Positions 1 through 11,469 of a stretch of DNA of 64,000 nt are shown here, in pieces. Source of the stretch: Sepiola atlantica (Eukaryota > Mollusca > Cephalopoda > Sepiida > Sepiolidae); assembly GCA_963556195.1 (NCBI GenBank), contig OY744519.1, positions 103,244,000 to 103,307,999 of the forward strand, read 5' to 3'. The position numbers and the translations under genes were made by a program. Each line of letters opens with the position of its first letter. The stretch's first letter is position 1. The notes beneath the pieces were generated by a model, which worked only from the letters and a program-made list of their open reading frames with translations, did no database searches and was not told the origin of the DNA.

Positions 1-580
1 CCTTGTCTGTTGATGTTTGCGTCTTTGGTCGCTTTGGATGACTTTTACCTACTTCTGTCCACTCAGCTGACTGCCGATTTGACCCCAGAGTGAAATAGTG
101 GATCCATGTTTCATCCCTTATCACATATTGACGCAAAATAATTTTTTTTTGCGTTGAAACAGTTGCAAACAACACTCTGAATCGTCGACGTGTTGTTTTT
201 AATCGACTGTGAGCAAATGCGACGCACACATTGAACACAGCTTTCACATTGACAGATTTCCATGCAAAATGGTGAATACACTGACTTTCTAATATCTTCA
301 ACTCCTCTGCTATCTCACCCAACTTCAATTTACGATCGACCAAAACGAGTTTGTGGACTTTTTCATATTTCTGAAACAACTTCCAAATTTGAGCGACCTG
401 AGCATTCAGCCTCATTTGAGTCTGTACGACCACATTTAAAGTCATCATACAACTTCTTAACCATTGTTTCCGACAGGGCAGATGCCAAATAATACGTATC
501 AAGTCATTGTTTTGCTTGAACAGTATTTTTCTCATCAGAAAGCAATGTTTTATCAACACACGAAATTCCGATTTTTCCAT
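1..580 (-). pseudogene. mariner transposase remnant
   Basis: The start ATG is at 580-578 (MEKSEFRVLIKHCFLM, typical of the mariner N-terminus). An early frameshift follows after MRK. Then come KKLYDDFKCGRTDSNEAE, LVLVDRKLKLGEIAEEL and, around 60-110, DETWIHYFT. In the mariner family that motif carries the first catalytic Asp of the DD34D triad. At least two frameshifts and several stops make it non-functional. The second and third catalytic Asp would lie outside the window. Confidence 0.85.
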
Positions 581-745
581 TGTTTTGAAAATTTGCAACA
601 GTAGCTTCACTCAAATAACTGTAATTTGTAAACTCATAATCCAACTGAGCTCAAATTTTGACATGTGCTATTTGAAGAGTAGTACTTTATAAAAATCATA
701 TTGATTTGTTTTATTAGTGGCGCCATCTATATGTCAGGTCTTATT
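1..745 (-). mobile_element. mariner (Tc1/mariner) DNA transposon, decayed, cut by the window edge
   Basis: The reverse strand reads as a mariner transposase. The 5' untranslated part ends near the block AGTGGCGCCATCTATATGTC (718-737 on the plus strand), which may be part of the terminal repeat. The 3' end of the element is left of the window. The element lies in the intron upstream of the first visible exon, opposite in strand to the host gene. Confidence 0.8.
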
Positions 746-751
746 GAGTGA

Positions 752-1690
752 TGTGTTATGCTACATAATCTATTTCATTTCATTCACTTTCTTTCACTTT
801 CTGATCGCTTTGTTTTCATAATTTATTTACTTTCTTTTCACTTTTCTAAAAATATAAATAAAAATTGCTGTGCAGCTAAACTTCCAGTAGACATTGAAAA
901 CGTATATTCCTCTTTGAATTTTATTTTTACTTGAGACTTTTGATTGGCCAAAGAGATACATACTGTGAGAAAGATAGAGTGAGAAAAACAGAAAATACTT
1001 CATGGCAACAATAATTTGACGTTTCGACGTTTCGACGTTTCTAATTTTTGCATATTCTAATAAAGAACGTCTACAACATGTTACTTAATCTTGTTCGTTT
1101 TCTTTGTTTTAATAATTTAAATAACAAATGTTTGATCATAGCATAAACATTGTTGGAATATATCACCTATTTTGTTTCTCTTTCGACCAACTTTTACATA
1201 ACTTTACGTCCACTTTACGTTCACTTTATTATTAGTAAATTATTGACTAATATGTTACGCTCTTCATTTTCCCTTCTTATTTGATTAGATCTTGATTTAT
1301 ATAAATAAAGACACTCATATTTTACTCTTTTTTCTTTTTAGAGACTAACAATATTAAAATAGTTTAATTTGCTCAAATTATAGACAGAAAAATATTAGCA
1401 AATAAGAAAATTTAGATTGTTGACAAACTCATTCGCATTTCGCAAGCCTTCTTGATCTTTTAATAGCTTACCCTGAGCAGTGCTTATCTACTGTTTTATC
1501 TCACTCGGTTGTCTCCATCAAAATCAAATCTAATTTCAGGGAGACTTCAGGTGCCCCTTTCCATCGTATAGTGTGTCGATACTCAAGGGCTAATTGAGAT
1601 AGCTTTAGATCTTTCGTTTCTGAAATCCCCTTACATTCCATTTTCAGAAAAGAATTGTGTCCTGTATCGCCACCTATATATTTGATTGGT
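752..1690. other. No gene seen; AT-rich intron sequence
   Basis: No conserved reading frame. The only local structure is a short tandem ACGTTTCG repeat at 1020-1045. Confidence 0.4.
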
Positions 1691-2740
1691 TAATCGCTAT
1701 GATTGAGAGTTTTATACCATAAAAAAATCCTACAGAGGACAAACAGCCATCCATGGTTCACTCCCAAGTGTGCTGCTGCCATTACACACAGAAACCATTA
1801 CTTCAGTTATTACCAAAGGAATAGATGCCCTCAAACCAAAGCCGCCTTTAAAACTGACTGCCACCACTGCAAATGGGTTATAGAAAATGCGAGAGAGTCC
1901 TATGTCCAATTTGTTAAATCCAGAGTTGCTGAGTTTTAGAAAATAACAAACAGGGTTCTGAACAGATGTATGACTTATATCCCAACCATCATGGACCTAA
2001 GGTGATATCCTCCGTACCTAATGAAGGCAAACTTTTTGCAAAGAACAACTTTTGCGATCAGAGCTACCTACTCCCAGAATTTCACCCTATTACTGAAAAT
2101 ACTTTAAGTGATATACGTATATCTGCTCGGGATGTTGCTAAACTTAACTGGAACCTTGATGCCAGCAAGGCAACTGGTCTTGAGAACATTCCAGTCTTTG
2201 CGCTTAAAAATCTGCTGCCTGAATTTGCCTATATCCTTTCAAAATTATTTAACTTTTGCTTAAAGAATAAATGCTTTCCATCTTGGAAATATTCGCTGGT
2301 CTTCCCAGTATTTAAAAATACTGGAAATTGATCTTCTGCAACTCAGTCTCCTGTGCATCATGAGTACGTTGTTTAAATCTATGATAAATCATGAAATTGT
2401 CAACCATCTCAGAAAGAATAATCTATTTAGCGACAAGCAATATAGATTTCGTCCTGCAAGATCAACGGCGGATGCATCGACTGTAATATCGTATAGGATC
2501 AGTGAATCTCTTAATTGTTTCTAGAGCAATAGCCCTTGGCATATCAAAGGCCTTCGATAGGGCGTAGCACAAAGGGTTGCTTCAAAAACTTGCTAAATAT
2601 ATATCTGGCAAAGTCTTTGCAGCTATCGAATCCTTTCTCTTTGATAGATCTATAAAAGTAGTTGTTGATGGGCAGAAGTTAAAAGCACTTAGAATCCATG
2701 CCGGCGTGCCTCAACGATCTATTCTAGGGCCAATTAGTAT
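1690..2740 (+). mobile_element. LINE (non-LTR retrotransposon) reverse transcriptase remnant
   Basis: Consecutive broken frames give the linker between endonuclease and RT (HPWFTPKCAAAITHRNHY, about 1751), RT palm segments (LDASKATGLENIPVFALKN and CFPSWKYSLVFPVFKNTG, 2157-2330), a shifted stretch with ADASTVISYRISESL, AFDRA (RT motif A region, around 2552) and GKVFAAIESFLFDRSIKVVVDGQ to AGVPQRSILGP (2600-2733; PQGSILGP is the family's motif B). Motif C (YxDD) is missing: the copy ends at a TATTATT microsatellite near 2740. The order and wording fit the jockey/CR1 group of LINEs. Confidence 0.85.
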
Positions 2741-3330
2741 TATTATTATTATTTTTGATTATTATTTCTATTACTGGTGCTGTGAAAACCATCATTACAT
2801 CATGTTAGTACATTTTAGTAATGTCTAAATTATTTTGGTTATTTGATTTATTCAAATTATTATATTTATCTAAATTCTTATATCCCCTGATTCCCAGCCG
2901 TCCTTGACTAAAAACTTAATAAAATTAATAAAACAAAAAATTTATAAAATGAGTGAATTAATAACAGAAATACATTTTAGAAATAAAAATAAAACAGAAA
3001 AAATAAAATTGAAAATTAAAAAAATAACCTAACAGGAAGAAATTTAAAAATCCGGACATAAACGTTCACCCGACACAGATTTGAAATATGTCTACCTGTA
3101 GACATAGATGTCAACCTGACATTTTAACCACGTGACTTTCCAAATTTTAACATTTAAAATTTCTCTTTTTCTTTCCTTTCTTTCTTTTTCTCCCCCATTT
3201 CATTATTCCCAAATTCTAATTCTGCCTGATGAGATGTCAGCTTTTAACTGCTGTAGATCGATAACATCAACATGCCAGTGTCGCAGATTTTGTACATATC
3301 TGTTTGAATAAAAGTAATCATATACATAAA
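2740..3330. repeat. AT-rich stretch ending in a dispersed repeat
   Basis: The part 3222-3315 (from CCTGATGAGATGTCAG to GAATAAAAGTAAT) recurs at 39057-39163 with about 75-80% identity by eye. Both copies are followed within about 100 bases by a (TA)n tract. Confidence 0.55.
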
Positions 3331-3414
3331 GCTCTATTTGATATTGAGCACTTTTTATAAGCCTGGTGGAAATTCTTTGGATTCCTATCCCGGTGATATT
3401 TACTTTACCTGGAT

Positions 3415-3417
<3 letters not shown>

Positions 3418-3463
<46 letters not shown>
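3418..3463. repeat. (TA)n microsatellite
   Basis: About 45 bases of uninterrupted TA, 120 bases upstream of the first visible exon. Confidence 0.9.
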
Positions 3464-3466
<3 letters not shown>

Positions 3467-3580
3467 TTATATACAAATAAATACACATTCTTCTTTATTA
3501 TAGAGTGGAGGATGACAATATCCTCAAGCTTAACACTAATATCACTAAGTTTCCGTTTATGTTTTTATTTATTTTAATAG

Positions 3581-3831
3581 GTGTGGTGAGAAGAGGTCAG
3601 GTATTGGAGAGAGCAGTCGGACCAAATCGGCACGCGGACGCTGGTCTCACCTATCTAGGACTTTAGATGTGAAGAATCTAATTCAAGAAGTGATAGAGAT
3701 GAATTCACAATACAATTACGTCGTCAGCATCATCTCTAAGCCCCCGGATGAAAGGCTGCTGACAGAATGCGAAGAACTGATTGGTTGGTTCAAATCCCGT
3801 GTACGCAAAATATTTACAAATCTAAAAACAG
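3581..3831 (+). CDS. CNB-domain protein, first exon in window (helical leader)
   Basis: An acceptor (pyrimidine/T-rich stretch ending ATAG at 3577-3580) opens the exon and CAG|GTATGT closes it. Base 3581 completes a codon begun in an unseen upstream exon, so this is not the first exon. It encodes 83 codons plus one base: a basic Ser/Arg-rich start, then LDVKNLIQEVIEMN and the segment ELIGWFKSRVRKIFTNLKT, which looks like the helix that leads into a CNB domain. There is no catalytic motif. The reading frame is open across the exon and closed in the flanking intron. The last base G joins AG of the next exon to give Glu. Confidence 0.8.
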
Positions 3832-3962
3832 GTATGTAAATGTATGTAAACATGTACAATGCTGCATAGATGCATGCTACAAACAGCAGGCTTGCAATGG
3901 GGAAAATATCTGGCTCGGGTTAGACCACCCAAGAAATTGGGTGGCTTTTTAAAATAATAATC

Positions 3963-5850
3963 TCGTTTTGGATACGAGGCTCCATGCTGTGATTGTGAGC
4001 TACTTGAGACCTTGCAAAAGTTATGTTCCTAGCAGATTGTGCCTCGTCCCCTGGTCAGTAAGCTTTTATGTCCAGTGATAAAACGGCCCATCAAGTAGAC
4101 TGGCTGTGTGGTCTACCTCAAATGACACTAATATCTATATATATTCCAGCAGTGTAATATCTCAAAATAAAACGGTGTTACTTGTTTTAAACTTGAGTTG
4201 TGATTTTGTTTGGAAGGAAAATTTTTTTGTTGCAACAGCGACTGAGACTGCATGATTGACTCTACGTGTCAAAATCAAGTGAACGATCATGGTCTGTGCA
4301 ATGAACGCACACAAACGCAGGTTCACATGTATTGAATTTTTCGTTGCATTGAATTCTAATTATAATGATTATCTGACAGCAAATCTTGTTAATTCTACCA
4401 AAACATGAATAGGGCAAAATAAGGCCTTGCAAGAAAAGCAATAAGGCAATAATCAGTGCTTGATTCAGGTTCAAGCTCATCACAGCGCCACATTAAATCA
4501 TTCGGAGCTAACACATCGATATTTGATTTTGACTATCCAGTCAATTACAATATTTATTGTTCTCTGTTATTTGCTATTGAAAATTGAAATTCCAATCCAT
4601 TTCATTGATTACATACTATATCCAGTTCAGCATTTTCGTTCAGTAATATACAGATAGATACATACACTGGTAACGTCCGTTTATTACTTATTACGCACAA
4701 TTGCAAATGGTTATGCAATTTTAAATCATACTTTTACTTCTACGTTTATTTGGTTTTGTTTTTTATACATTTCATGGTTAACACAGACTTTTCAGAGAGT
4801 GACACCACAAAGCAAAAACAAAACATCATCATCTTCAAGCACTTTTTCTTACGTATGTGTTTAATACTAGAATGGCCTCAGAAATGAAAGATCATTTTCC
4901 GTTAAATTTATATATGAAACTGATCCACCCACTCTAAATTCTAAAATAATAAAATAATTGCCTAAAATAAGTCGAATCTCATTTGTTTTGGGGAAAGGGG
5001 GTGATATAGCGGACGGTGTTAATCTACAAATGTACACAAAGACATTTTGTCCATATTTTTTAAGTTAAAGAAAATAAGGTAACACTGTAATTATAGGGTA
5101 TAGAAAAAACAAAATTAACCGAAACGAAACTGCTCCAGTCAAGAAAATTCAAAAGTACCATTATTTATGGGGGTTGGAGGGCAATATATGTTAGGGAAGA
5201 TAACTCGAGTTTTTATTTGACTTGGAAAAGCTAATTATAATTGAATATAGTGTGTTTGTCTGTTTGTCACATATAAACCTCAAAACTACTTGACAGAAAT
5301 GCACCAACTTTGGCATGAAGCACACTTGAGATGTCATGGGTTTTGTTTGGTTGTTTTGTTTTATGGCATATCAACCATTTTGGGGTCATTTAATGCTGAA
5401 TTGAGTCATTTTGGTAAACGTTTTTATGCTTTGTAAATAAATAATCTGCAAACGATAGATACTATTTAAGCCATAGATGCGATGGTGAGAATACCTTGCC
5501 CAAGAGTGTCCGAGGGTATCATAGGTGGGTAAAATACTACTACTACTAACAATAGTACTACTACTATTGTTAATAATAAAAAAAACACACTTATAGGCGC
5601 TAAACTACATAAAAGAATTGCACCAAATTTGGCACAAAGAAGTTTTGGCAATTCTAGATATGTCATTGAGAGGAGGAGGGAGTCAAAATTATACTACTAC
5701 TATTGCTACTGCTACCACTACCTATAATGCTGCTAATAATAATGTACACTTATAGCCTCCAAAAATATTTGTTAGAATTAGGGGGGGGACAACTATAAAT
5801 ACTACTACTAATAATAATAATTATAATCACTTATAGGATTCAAAAGTATT
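3963..5850. other. Intron sequence without a recognisable gene
   Basis: AT-rich sequence. Around 5250-5340 lies a piece beginning GTGTTTGTCTGTTTGTCACA with AAACTACTTGACAGAAATG, a wording common in dispersed invertebrate repeats; a similar start occurs near 10875. From 5535 to 5820 there are ACT/AAT trinucleotide-rich blocks. Confidence 0.4.
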
Positions 5851-5857
5851 GGGGTGG

Positions 5858-6142
5858 AAGCGAAGGTGACAGATACCACGTAAAATAAGATTAGGGGTCG
5901 AACAACATACAGTGAGAGAGGGTGGAAGTGATAGATAAAAAGTTAGTAAGAAATGGGTCACTCGGTGAGATAACTGTAAATTGTGGCTAATTAGAACAAT
6001 TAAAATGGAAGTTTTTTCAAACATGAGCCAATCCCCCAAACTGAAGAATATTTTAGCATGTATTTTGTGTGATTAAAATATATCGGGGAAACTCAGCTTC
6101 AGTATAATAATAGATGTTGTATTTACTCAAATGTGATAAACT
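5858..6142 (+). repeat. Dispersed repeat A, copy 1
   Basis: It matches 7012-7306 in the same orientation at about 85% identity by eye, through shared blocks such as GTGAGAGAGGGTGGAAGTGA, GGCTAATTAGAACAATTAAA and ATTTTAGCATGTATTTTG. It ends where the LINE fragment at 6160 begins. Confidence 0.75.
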
Positions 6143-6159
6143 CCTAACTAGGACTGACT

Positions 6160-6640
6160 TTCATTCCAGACCTAAAACGGAAGACGTATATCCAGTCTGT
6201 TGTGAAGGTTGCTAGAAAAATGGTTGGATCATTCTACTACTCCAGAAAGTATCTGACTCCATATGGTATCCTCTATATAAGAGCCAGATACGCTCTAAGA
6301 TGGAATACTGGGGATGTGCCACGCAGAGCACTCTTTCCTGCCGTGGCAGAGTATAAAATCGACTACGAAATCTAGTGGTGGGGGGTGATCTCTTCTCTTT
6401 CCTACAGCCCCTTTCTTACAGAAGAGACGTTGATAGTCTCTCTCTACTCTACCATTATTTCCATGAAAGGTACTCGACTGAACTCCAATCTTTGGTTCCT
6501 CCTTATAAGACATTCGTAATAAGAACTCGTATTGCTACCTTAACGGTAAAAGATTTTCCTTTCTCTCTCCATGTGCCTATGGACTTTCCATGGACAGAGT
6601 TTCTTGCAAGGACTTCCTGCCTGTGGAACACATAACTGTT
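6160..6640 (+). mobile_element. LINE C-terminal fragment
   Basis: Broken frames resemble the region after the RT domain of the LINE at 21594: KTYIQSVVKVARKMVGSFY, KYLTPYGILYI, then PLSYRRDVDSLSLLYHYFH and FLARTSCLWNT, which match PLSHRRDVASLSLFYKYY and FFPRTAGLWNSLP there. It is truncated at both ends and shifted near 6365. It appears to have landed inside a repeat-A/B unit. Confidence 0.8.
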
Positions 6641-6835
6641 GAAATGCTTGATTATCTTCGAATCCAATATCAACAAATTCTTGTCTTATATCACCCCATA
6701 AGTAATTTAACGCAGTTCATACCATTGATCTATATTAGTACTCCCATCATGTTCCTCATCTATTAGCTGAGTATCATTTCGTCTCATTAATCTTTATCCT
6801 CGAGTGACTTTTGATCTTGATAAGTGGTGACCTAA

Positions 6836-6960
6836 TAGTAAATAAATAGATAAAAAAAAATGAATAAAATTGCCCTTTCATGATTCAAACCTGGGTTTGT
6901 TATGTGTTGGTCACCAAAAAACGAATTGGTCTGAATAATGGCAATGTAAGGGCAACATAA
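6836..6960 (+). repeat. Dispersed repeat B, copy 1
   Basis: The stretch with CAAACCTGGGTTTGTTATGT and TTGGTCACCAAAAAACGAAT recurs at 7327-7405. In the second copy it directly follows repeat A, so this copy marks the far side of the LINE insertion. Confidence 0.6.
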
Positions 6961-6961
6961 T

Positions 6962-6965
<4 letters not shown>

Positions 6966-7009
<44 letters not shown>
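6966..7009. repeat. (GA)n microsatellite
   Basis: About 44 bases of GA between repeat B copy 1 and repeat A copy 2. Confidence 0.9.
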
Positions 7010-7010
<1 letters not shown>

Positions 7011-7011
7011 C

Positions 7012-7405
7012 TAAAGTGATAGATATACCATATAAAATAACAACGGGGGTCAAATTATATACAATGAGAGAGGGTGGAAGTGATAGATAGAATGTTAATA
7101 AAAGATGGGTCACTCGGCAAGTCAATTGAAAATTGCGGCTAATTAGAACAATTAAAATGGAAGTGTTTTCAAACATAACTCAATTCCCAAAACTGAGGAA
7201 TATTTTAGCATGTATTTTGCATGATTAAAATATATCGGTAAAACAAACGTTGATTAACCCAGCTTTAGTAAATAATAATAGATGTTGTATTTACTCAAAT
7301 GTGATAAATAAAATGGGACTTTTTTTATTTGAACCTGGGGTTGCTTTGTGTTGGTCACCCTCAAAAAAACGAATCGATCTGAATCACTGCGGCGTGGGGA
7401 CAACA
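7012..7405 (+). repeat. Dispersed repeat A+B, copy 2 (uninterrupted)
   Basis: Repeat A (7012-7306) continues after 20 bases into repeat B (7327-7405). It serves as the reference for the interrupted copy at 5858-6960. Confidence 0.7.
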
Positions 7406-7717
7406 AAAGGTGATTTATCGATGATTGTCAAAAGTAATTAACCGAAGTAGAAAGCTGAATAGATTGCTGTCAAACATTGGACATTTACACGGACACAATC
7501 GGATCGGCCATTACTTTCACCGGCAGCACTAATCTCTTCAAACAAGAAGCTGTGATGTGTATAGGTAGAGGGTGGGGAGGGGGGGTGCAGCGCTTACGAG
7601 AGATCCCTGGAAAAATCTTGTGGGACTTTATGGTTCCCATATAAAATAATGTACCAAATAAAATTAGAAATATATTAAAAAAAACCGGTTATAAGCCAAA
7701 ACAATGTTATTTTTTTT

Positions 7718-8260
7718 CTTAAAATGAATTTTTATGGTACTTCTGTATTATTGGGGCAAATGAAATTTTCATTTTCATTTTTGAAGAGTCAGTTGAAAAG
7801 GGAGATAATTCAAACTGTTTTTTCTTGTTGTAATCATAACCCATAAGGAAAATCCAGAGAATTAGTAAGAAAATAAATTTAAAAAAAGATACTTATGCAG
7901 TTTACGGACCGGGCTGAAATAATAATGTTATAATTTAGAAAAACATTTTTAACATGGTGGGGGTTGATTAACTATTCTGTACTTTCATCTAACGATTTAA
8001 TAAACAGAATAGTTAATCAACCTCCCCCACCTCCCCATGTTAAGAATGGCTTTCTAAATTATAACGTTATTATTTCAGTCCAGTCCGTAAACTGCTTTTT
8101 AAAAATTTATTTTCATACTAATTCTCTGGATTTTCCTTATGGTTACAGAAACAACAAAAAAGTTTGAATTATCTCCCCTTTCAACAGATTCTTTCAAATT
8201 AGAGATGAAATTTTCATCTGCCCCAATAATACAGAATCATAATTTTTATTTATTTTAAAA
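7718..8260. mobile_element. Fold-back (inverted-repeat) element, about 540 bp
   Basis: The two halves are reverse complements. The left arm 7718-7978 pairs with the right arm about 8000-8260, with a loop of about 20-25 bases near 7979-8003. Examples: CAATAATACAGAA (8224-8236) against TTCTGTATTATTG (7741-7753), and CAGAATAGTTAATCAACC (8005-8022) against GGTTGATTAACTATTCTG. The arms have small differences, so it is an old hairpin, as in MITE or fold-back transposons. The reading frame at 7964-8167 is a by-product of the hairpin. Confidence 0.85.
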
Positions 8261-8261
8261 C

Positions 8262-8785
8262 TTGAATATTTTCGACGTAATACGTCTTCTTCAAAAGTAA
8301 GACATTTATTTTAGTGACATATTAGTCACTCTGTAGTAAATCTGTGTTTTTGTTAACGGTGTCAGGTTCAAATGTCGATATGAGGAGTAAAAAATGTCTA
8401 TTACTTCTGAAGAAAACGTATTACGTCGAAAATATTGAAGTTTTAAAATAAATAAGATTTTAATTAAAATAAAAATCGCACATCTACAATTCTTTCAAAA
8501 AGAAGGACTTTCTTTAATTTTTTTATCTCAACACACATTGATGCGCGTTTCCTCATATCAACATTTGAACCTGACACCGTTAACAACATCACACTACAAA
8601 GTGACTAATATTTCACTAAAAAATGTCTATTACTTCTGAAGAAAACGTATTACGTCGAAAATATTGAAGTTTTAAAATAAATAAAATTTTAATTAAAATA
8701 AAAATCGCATTGTTTTGGCTTACAACAATTTAAAAATATAATTCGAACATCTACAATTCTTTCAAAAAGAGGGACTTTCTTTAAT
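8262..8785. repeat. Inverted and direct repeat cluster with hammerhead-like core
   Basis: A unit with ACTTCTGAAGAAAACGTATT then ACGTCGAAAATATTGAAG occurs at 8401-8445 and 8629-8673 in direct orientation and at 8260-8305 inverted. The piece 8308-8385 is the reverse complement of 8552-8607 (AACCTGACACCGTTAACA against TGTTAACGGTGTCAGGTT). The core CTGAAGA-hairpin-CGAAAA resembles the ribozyme-like repeats elsewhere in the window. Confidence 0.65.
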
Positions 8786-8998
8786 TTTGCAGTCTCAATG
8801 CTCAATATCAAGCTGATAGAGATTTATAATATTAAGTCGTTGTGTATCTTTATATTATTTATGTCTGTAATGTTAATAGTCAGTTAATCAAAGAAAGCTT
8901 GCATGTCCTCTTCCCACTCTCCATTTAAAGCAAATGGCGAGTGGGAAAGCAACAGACAAGCTCCTATTTAAAAAAAATGTTTTTAAACTGATCAAAAT

Positions 8999-9275
8999 AA
9001 TATATCTCTATTTATATTAAGCTAGGTATGTTTATATGTTTATATATTTGTATGCATAAGATTCAGTCCTAAACTAATTAACCGATCATTATGAATTTTA
9101 TTTGGTATAAGAGTGGTTAATGTAGGCTATATTTAGTTTTATGCAAAGGGGGCAAAGAGAATTCAGATACCTCAGAATTTTACGAAATTTTAACAATAGG
9201 TATTAGACAGTAATTAATAAATGTTTCCCAAATTTTAGTTTCTGTGGAGTATTTTAAAGAGTTTTTAGGGAGCAT
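8999..9275 (+). repeat. Inverted repeat, left arm
   Basis: It is the reverse complement of about 10590-10855 with about 75-80% identity by eye: AACTAATTAACCGATCATTATGAATTTTA against TAAAATTCATAATGATCAGTTAATTAGTTT in the other arm. The arms enclose about 1.3 kb with three (TA)n tracts. Confidence 0.65.
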
Positions 9276-9719
9276 AATATGGGCACAACCTCCAATTTGA
9301 AAGTTCAAATATATCAGATTTGCATTGAATGGTTGAAACAACTGCGATATTAAGAAAAGTTCTTGAGTGTGAAACTAACTTGCACAACCAGATGACGCCG
9401 ACCAAGCACAGATAAACTGAAACAGAATAACACATCTTTGTGGTATCTCTGTCTGTCTTTTTGTCTGGCGATGACATTTGAAAACAAAGGCCTATACCAA
9501 TATCAAACACAAGCTTTCTCGAGTAAAATGGGGGGTTAAATTTTGTAGGTAGGGGAAGGGTTGCAATAATATCGTGGGGTCTGCATTCGTGCCGGACAGC
9601 AAAGACGATGTTTTACTTTACTTTCCAAATCAAAATGTAAGAATAAAAATTTATAATATAGGGTTCAGAATTGTGAAAAGGATTACCGCCAGGTTCTCAT
9701 TCATTTCGGGCAATTTTTG

Positions 9720-9722
<3 letters not shown>

Positions 9723-9792
<70 letters not shown>

Positions 9793-10074
9793 CGTCAGGA
9801 TATGTTGAAAATAAATCAATAAAGTGCTTGATCGTGAGAATGCGAGAGCTAAAATACAAATTATTTATTTAAAAATAATTTTTAAAAAAGCTATCTCGGG
9901 TAAAATGGTGGTTAAATTTTGAACATCAGCTTTCATTTTTTCAAACTGTCTTCATTCTGTGAGTCACTGATGATTGGAAATGAGGTTTAAAGGCCTTTTC
10001 TAAATAGTAAAGGTCTACTCGTGTCAATGAAATCATGGTACGTCTCTGAAATATTTAATTATAGTTTTTAAATA

Positions 10075-10141
<67 letters not shown>

Positions 10142-10265
10142 TGGAAAATGAATAAAGGAAAGTCAACAACTATATTATTTATGTATTCATCAACGTTTCG
10201 TCTTTATTGTAAGACTTCCTCAAGATGAAGAAAAATGAAGAAAAAATCATACAAGCATCAACTTG

Positions 10266-10329
<64 letters not shown>
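9723..10329. repeat. Cluster of three (TA)n tracts
   Basis: TA runs at 9723-9789, 10079-10137 and 10268-10329, each about 60 bases. The hammerhead-like hairpin at 10187-10228 sits between the second and third. Confidence 0.9.
10187..10228 (-). ncRNA. Hammerhead-ribozyme-like hairpin (degenerate)
   Basis: Minus strand: stem I TCATC pairs with GATGA; the core reads TTGAGGA (family CTGANGA, first base changed); then an extra A; stem II GTCTT/AAGAC; GAAA; CGTT; then the second strand of stem I. Helix III is reduced to self-complementary ACGT. The changed core base makes cleavage unlikely in this copy. See 13643 and 44144 for better copies. Confidence 0.5.
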
Positions 10330-10331
<2 letters not shown>

Positions 10332-10589
10332 TTTATGTCCCCTTGCAAAGATTAAAATCAAGATATAATGCTACTGAACTTTATGTCTAGAATCCTTATT
10401 TCAATTTTGATCAAAATCCATTACATGATTTTGATTCTAGAAAATGTCTAAATTTAGAGTTTAAACTTACAAAGTCTGAAGAAGTAATTGAAATTCAGGG
10501 AATCTTGTTTAATTGGTGTGTAATGACTATAGATCAAATTCAATGAAAATCTGAAATATTTCAATTTTCAAATGGAAAGTTGTACCCAT

Positions 10590-10855
10590 GGGAATATTTA
10601 TGTCTAACCTATTGTTAAAATTTCACAAAAATCTGAGGTATCTGAATTTTCACAAAAAGCTTGCATCCCCTCTTTTTCGTCTGGTCATGAAAATAAATTA
10701 AAATAAATATAACCCACATTACCCATCATTACGCTCAGCAGTTGCATTCCAAAATTCATAATGATCAGTTAATTAGTTTAGGAGTGAATTCTATACATAG
10801 AAATATATAAACATATTTACATACCTAACGTTATATAAATAGAGATATATACATA
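10590..10855 (-). repeat. Inverted repeat, right arm
   Basis: Partner of 8999-9275 in inverse orientation. It contains the same TATATAAACATAT-type stretch at its outer end. Confidence 0.65.
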
Positions 10856-10999
10856 TATACAATAGACATGTGTCTATCTGTCTTCCTGTCTGTTTGTGTG
10901 TCCATTCACTACTATTGAACGTAGGAACGTGAAATTTGGTAGGAATAGCCCCCAGTTTATGTAGATTGTCCTTACGACGACATATTTATCTATTTCCTT

Positions 11000-11460
11000 A
11001 TTAAGCATGAATATTTTACAGATTTTGTAAATAATACAGGACCATAGAGGTTCTGAAAATTTGATCGATTTTCTATCAATGGATGCTCAACTATAAAGAG
11101 AATTTTAAACTTTCTACATCCATAATTTCAATCAATTAACCTCTTTTTTTACATTTTCACATTTTCACTAGAGCAGTTTATTTTTTATTGCTTTCAGGTA
11201 TTTGGAGAGCAGACCACTTGAAAATCTTGTAAAATGTTGACAAGTTCATAATTTTTTATGAATATTGTTATGCATGTAATAAAAGTGAACGTATGTGTGT
11301 CAGGCTCGCCTCAATGATCACGTATGCAAATTTAATTTTTATGAGCAAAGAAGTGGCTGCTAATAAAAAAAAATAAAGGAAAGCATTTCTTTCACTTTTA
11401 ATAGAAACAAAAAAATATTCCCTTGTTCTTAATATTTTTGTGACTAAAATAGGAATTAAT
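11000..11460. other. Intron sequence, nothing recognised
   Basis: AT-rich, with no frame of interest and no clear repeat partner in the window. Confidence 0.4.
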
Positions 11461-11469
11461 TTACAGATT

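Noticed and set aside
262..492. Plus-strand frame of 76 codons
   Set aside because: It lies opposite the mariner transposase; the real signal is on the minus strand.
7964..8167. 67-codon plus-strand frame
   Set aside because: Sits in the centre of a fold-back element and reads into the opposite arm.
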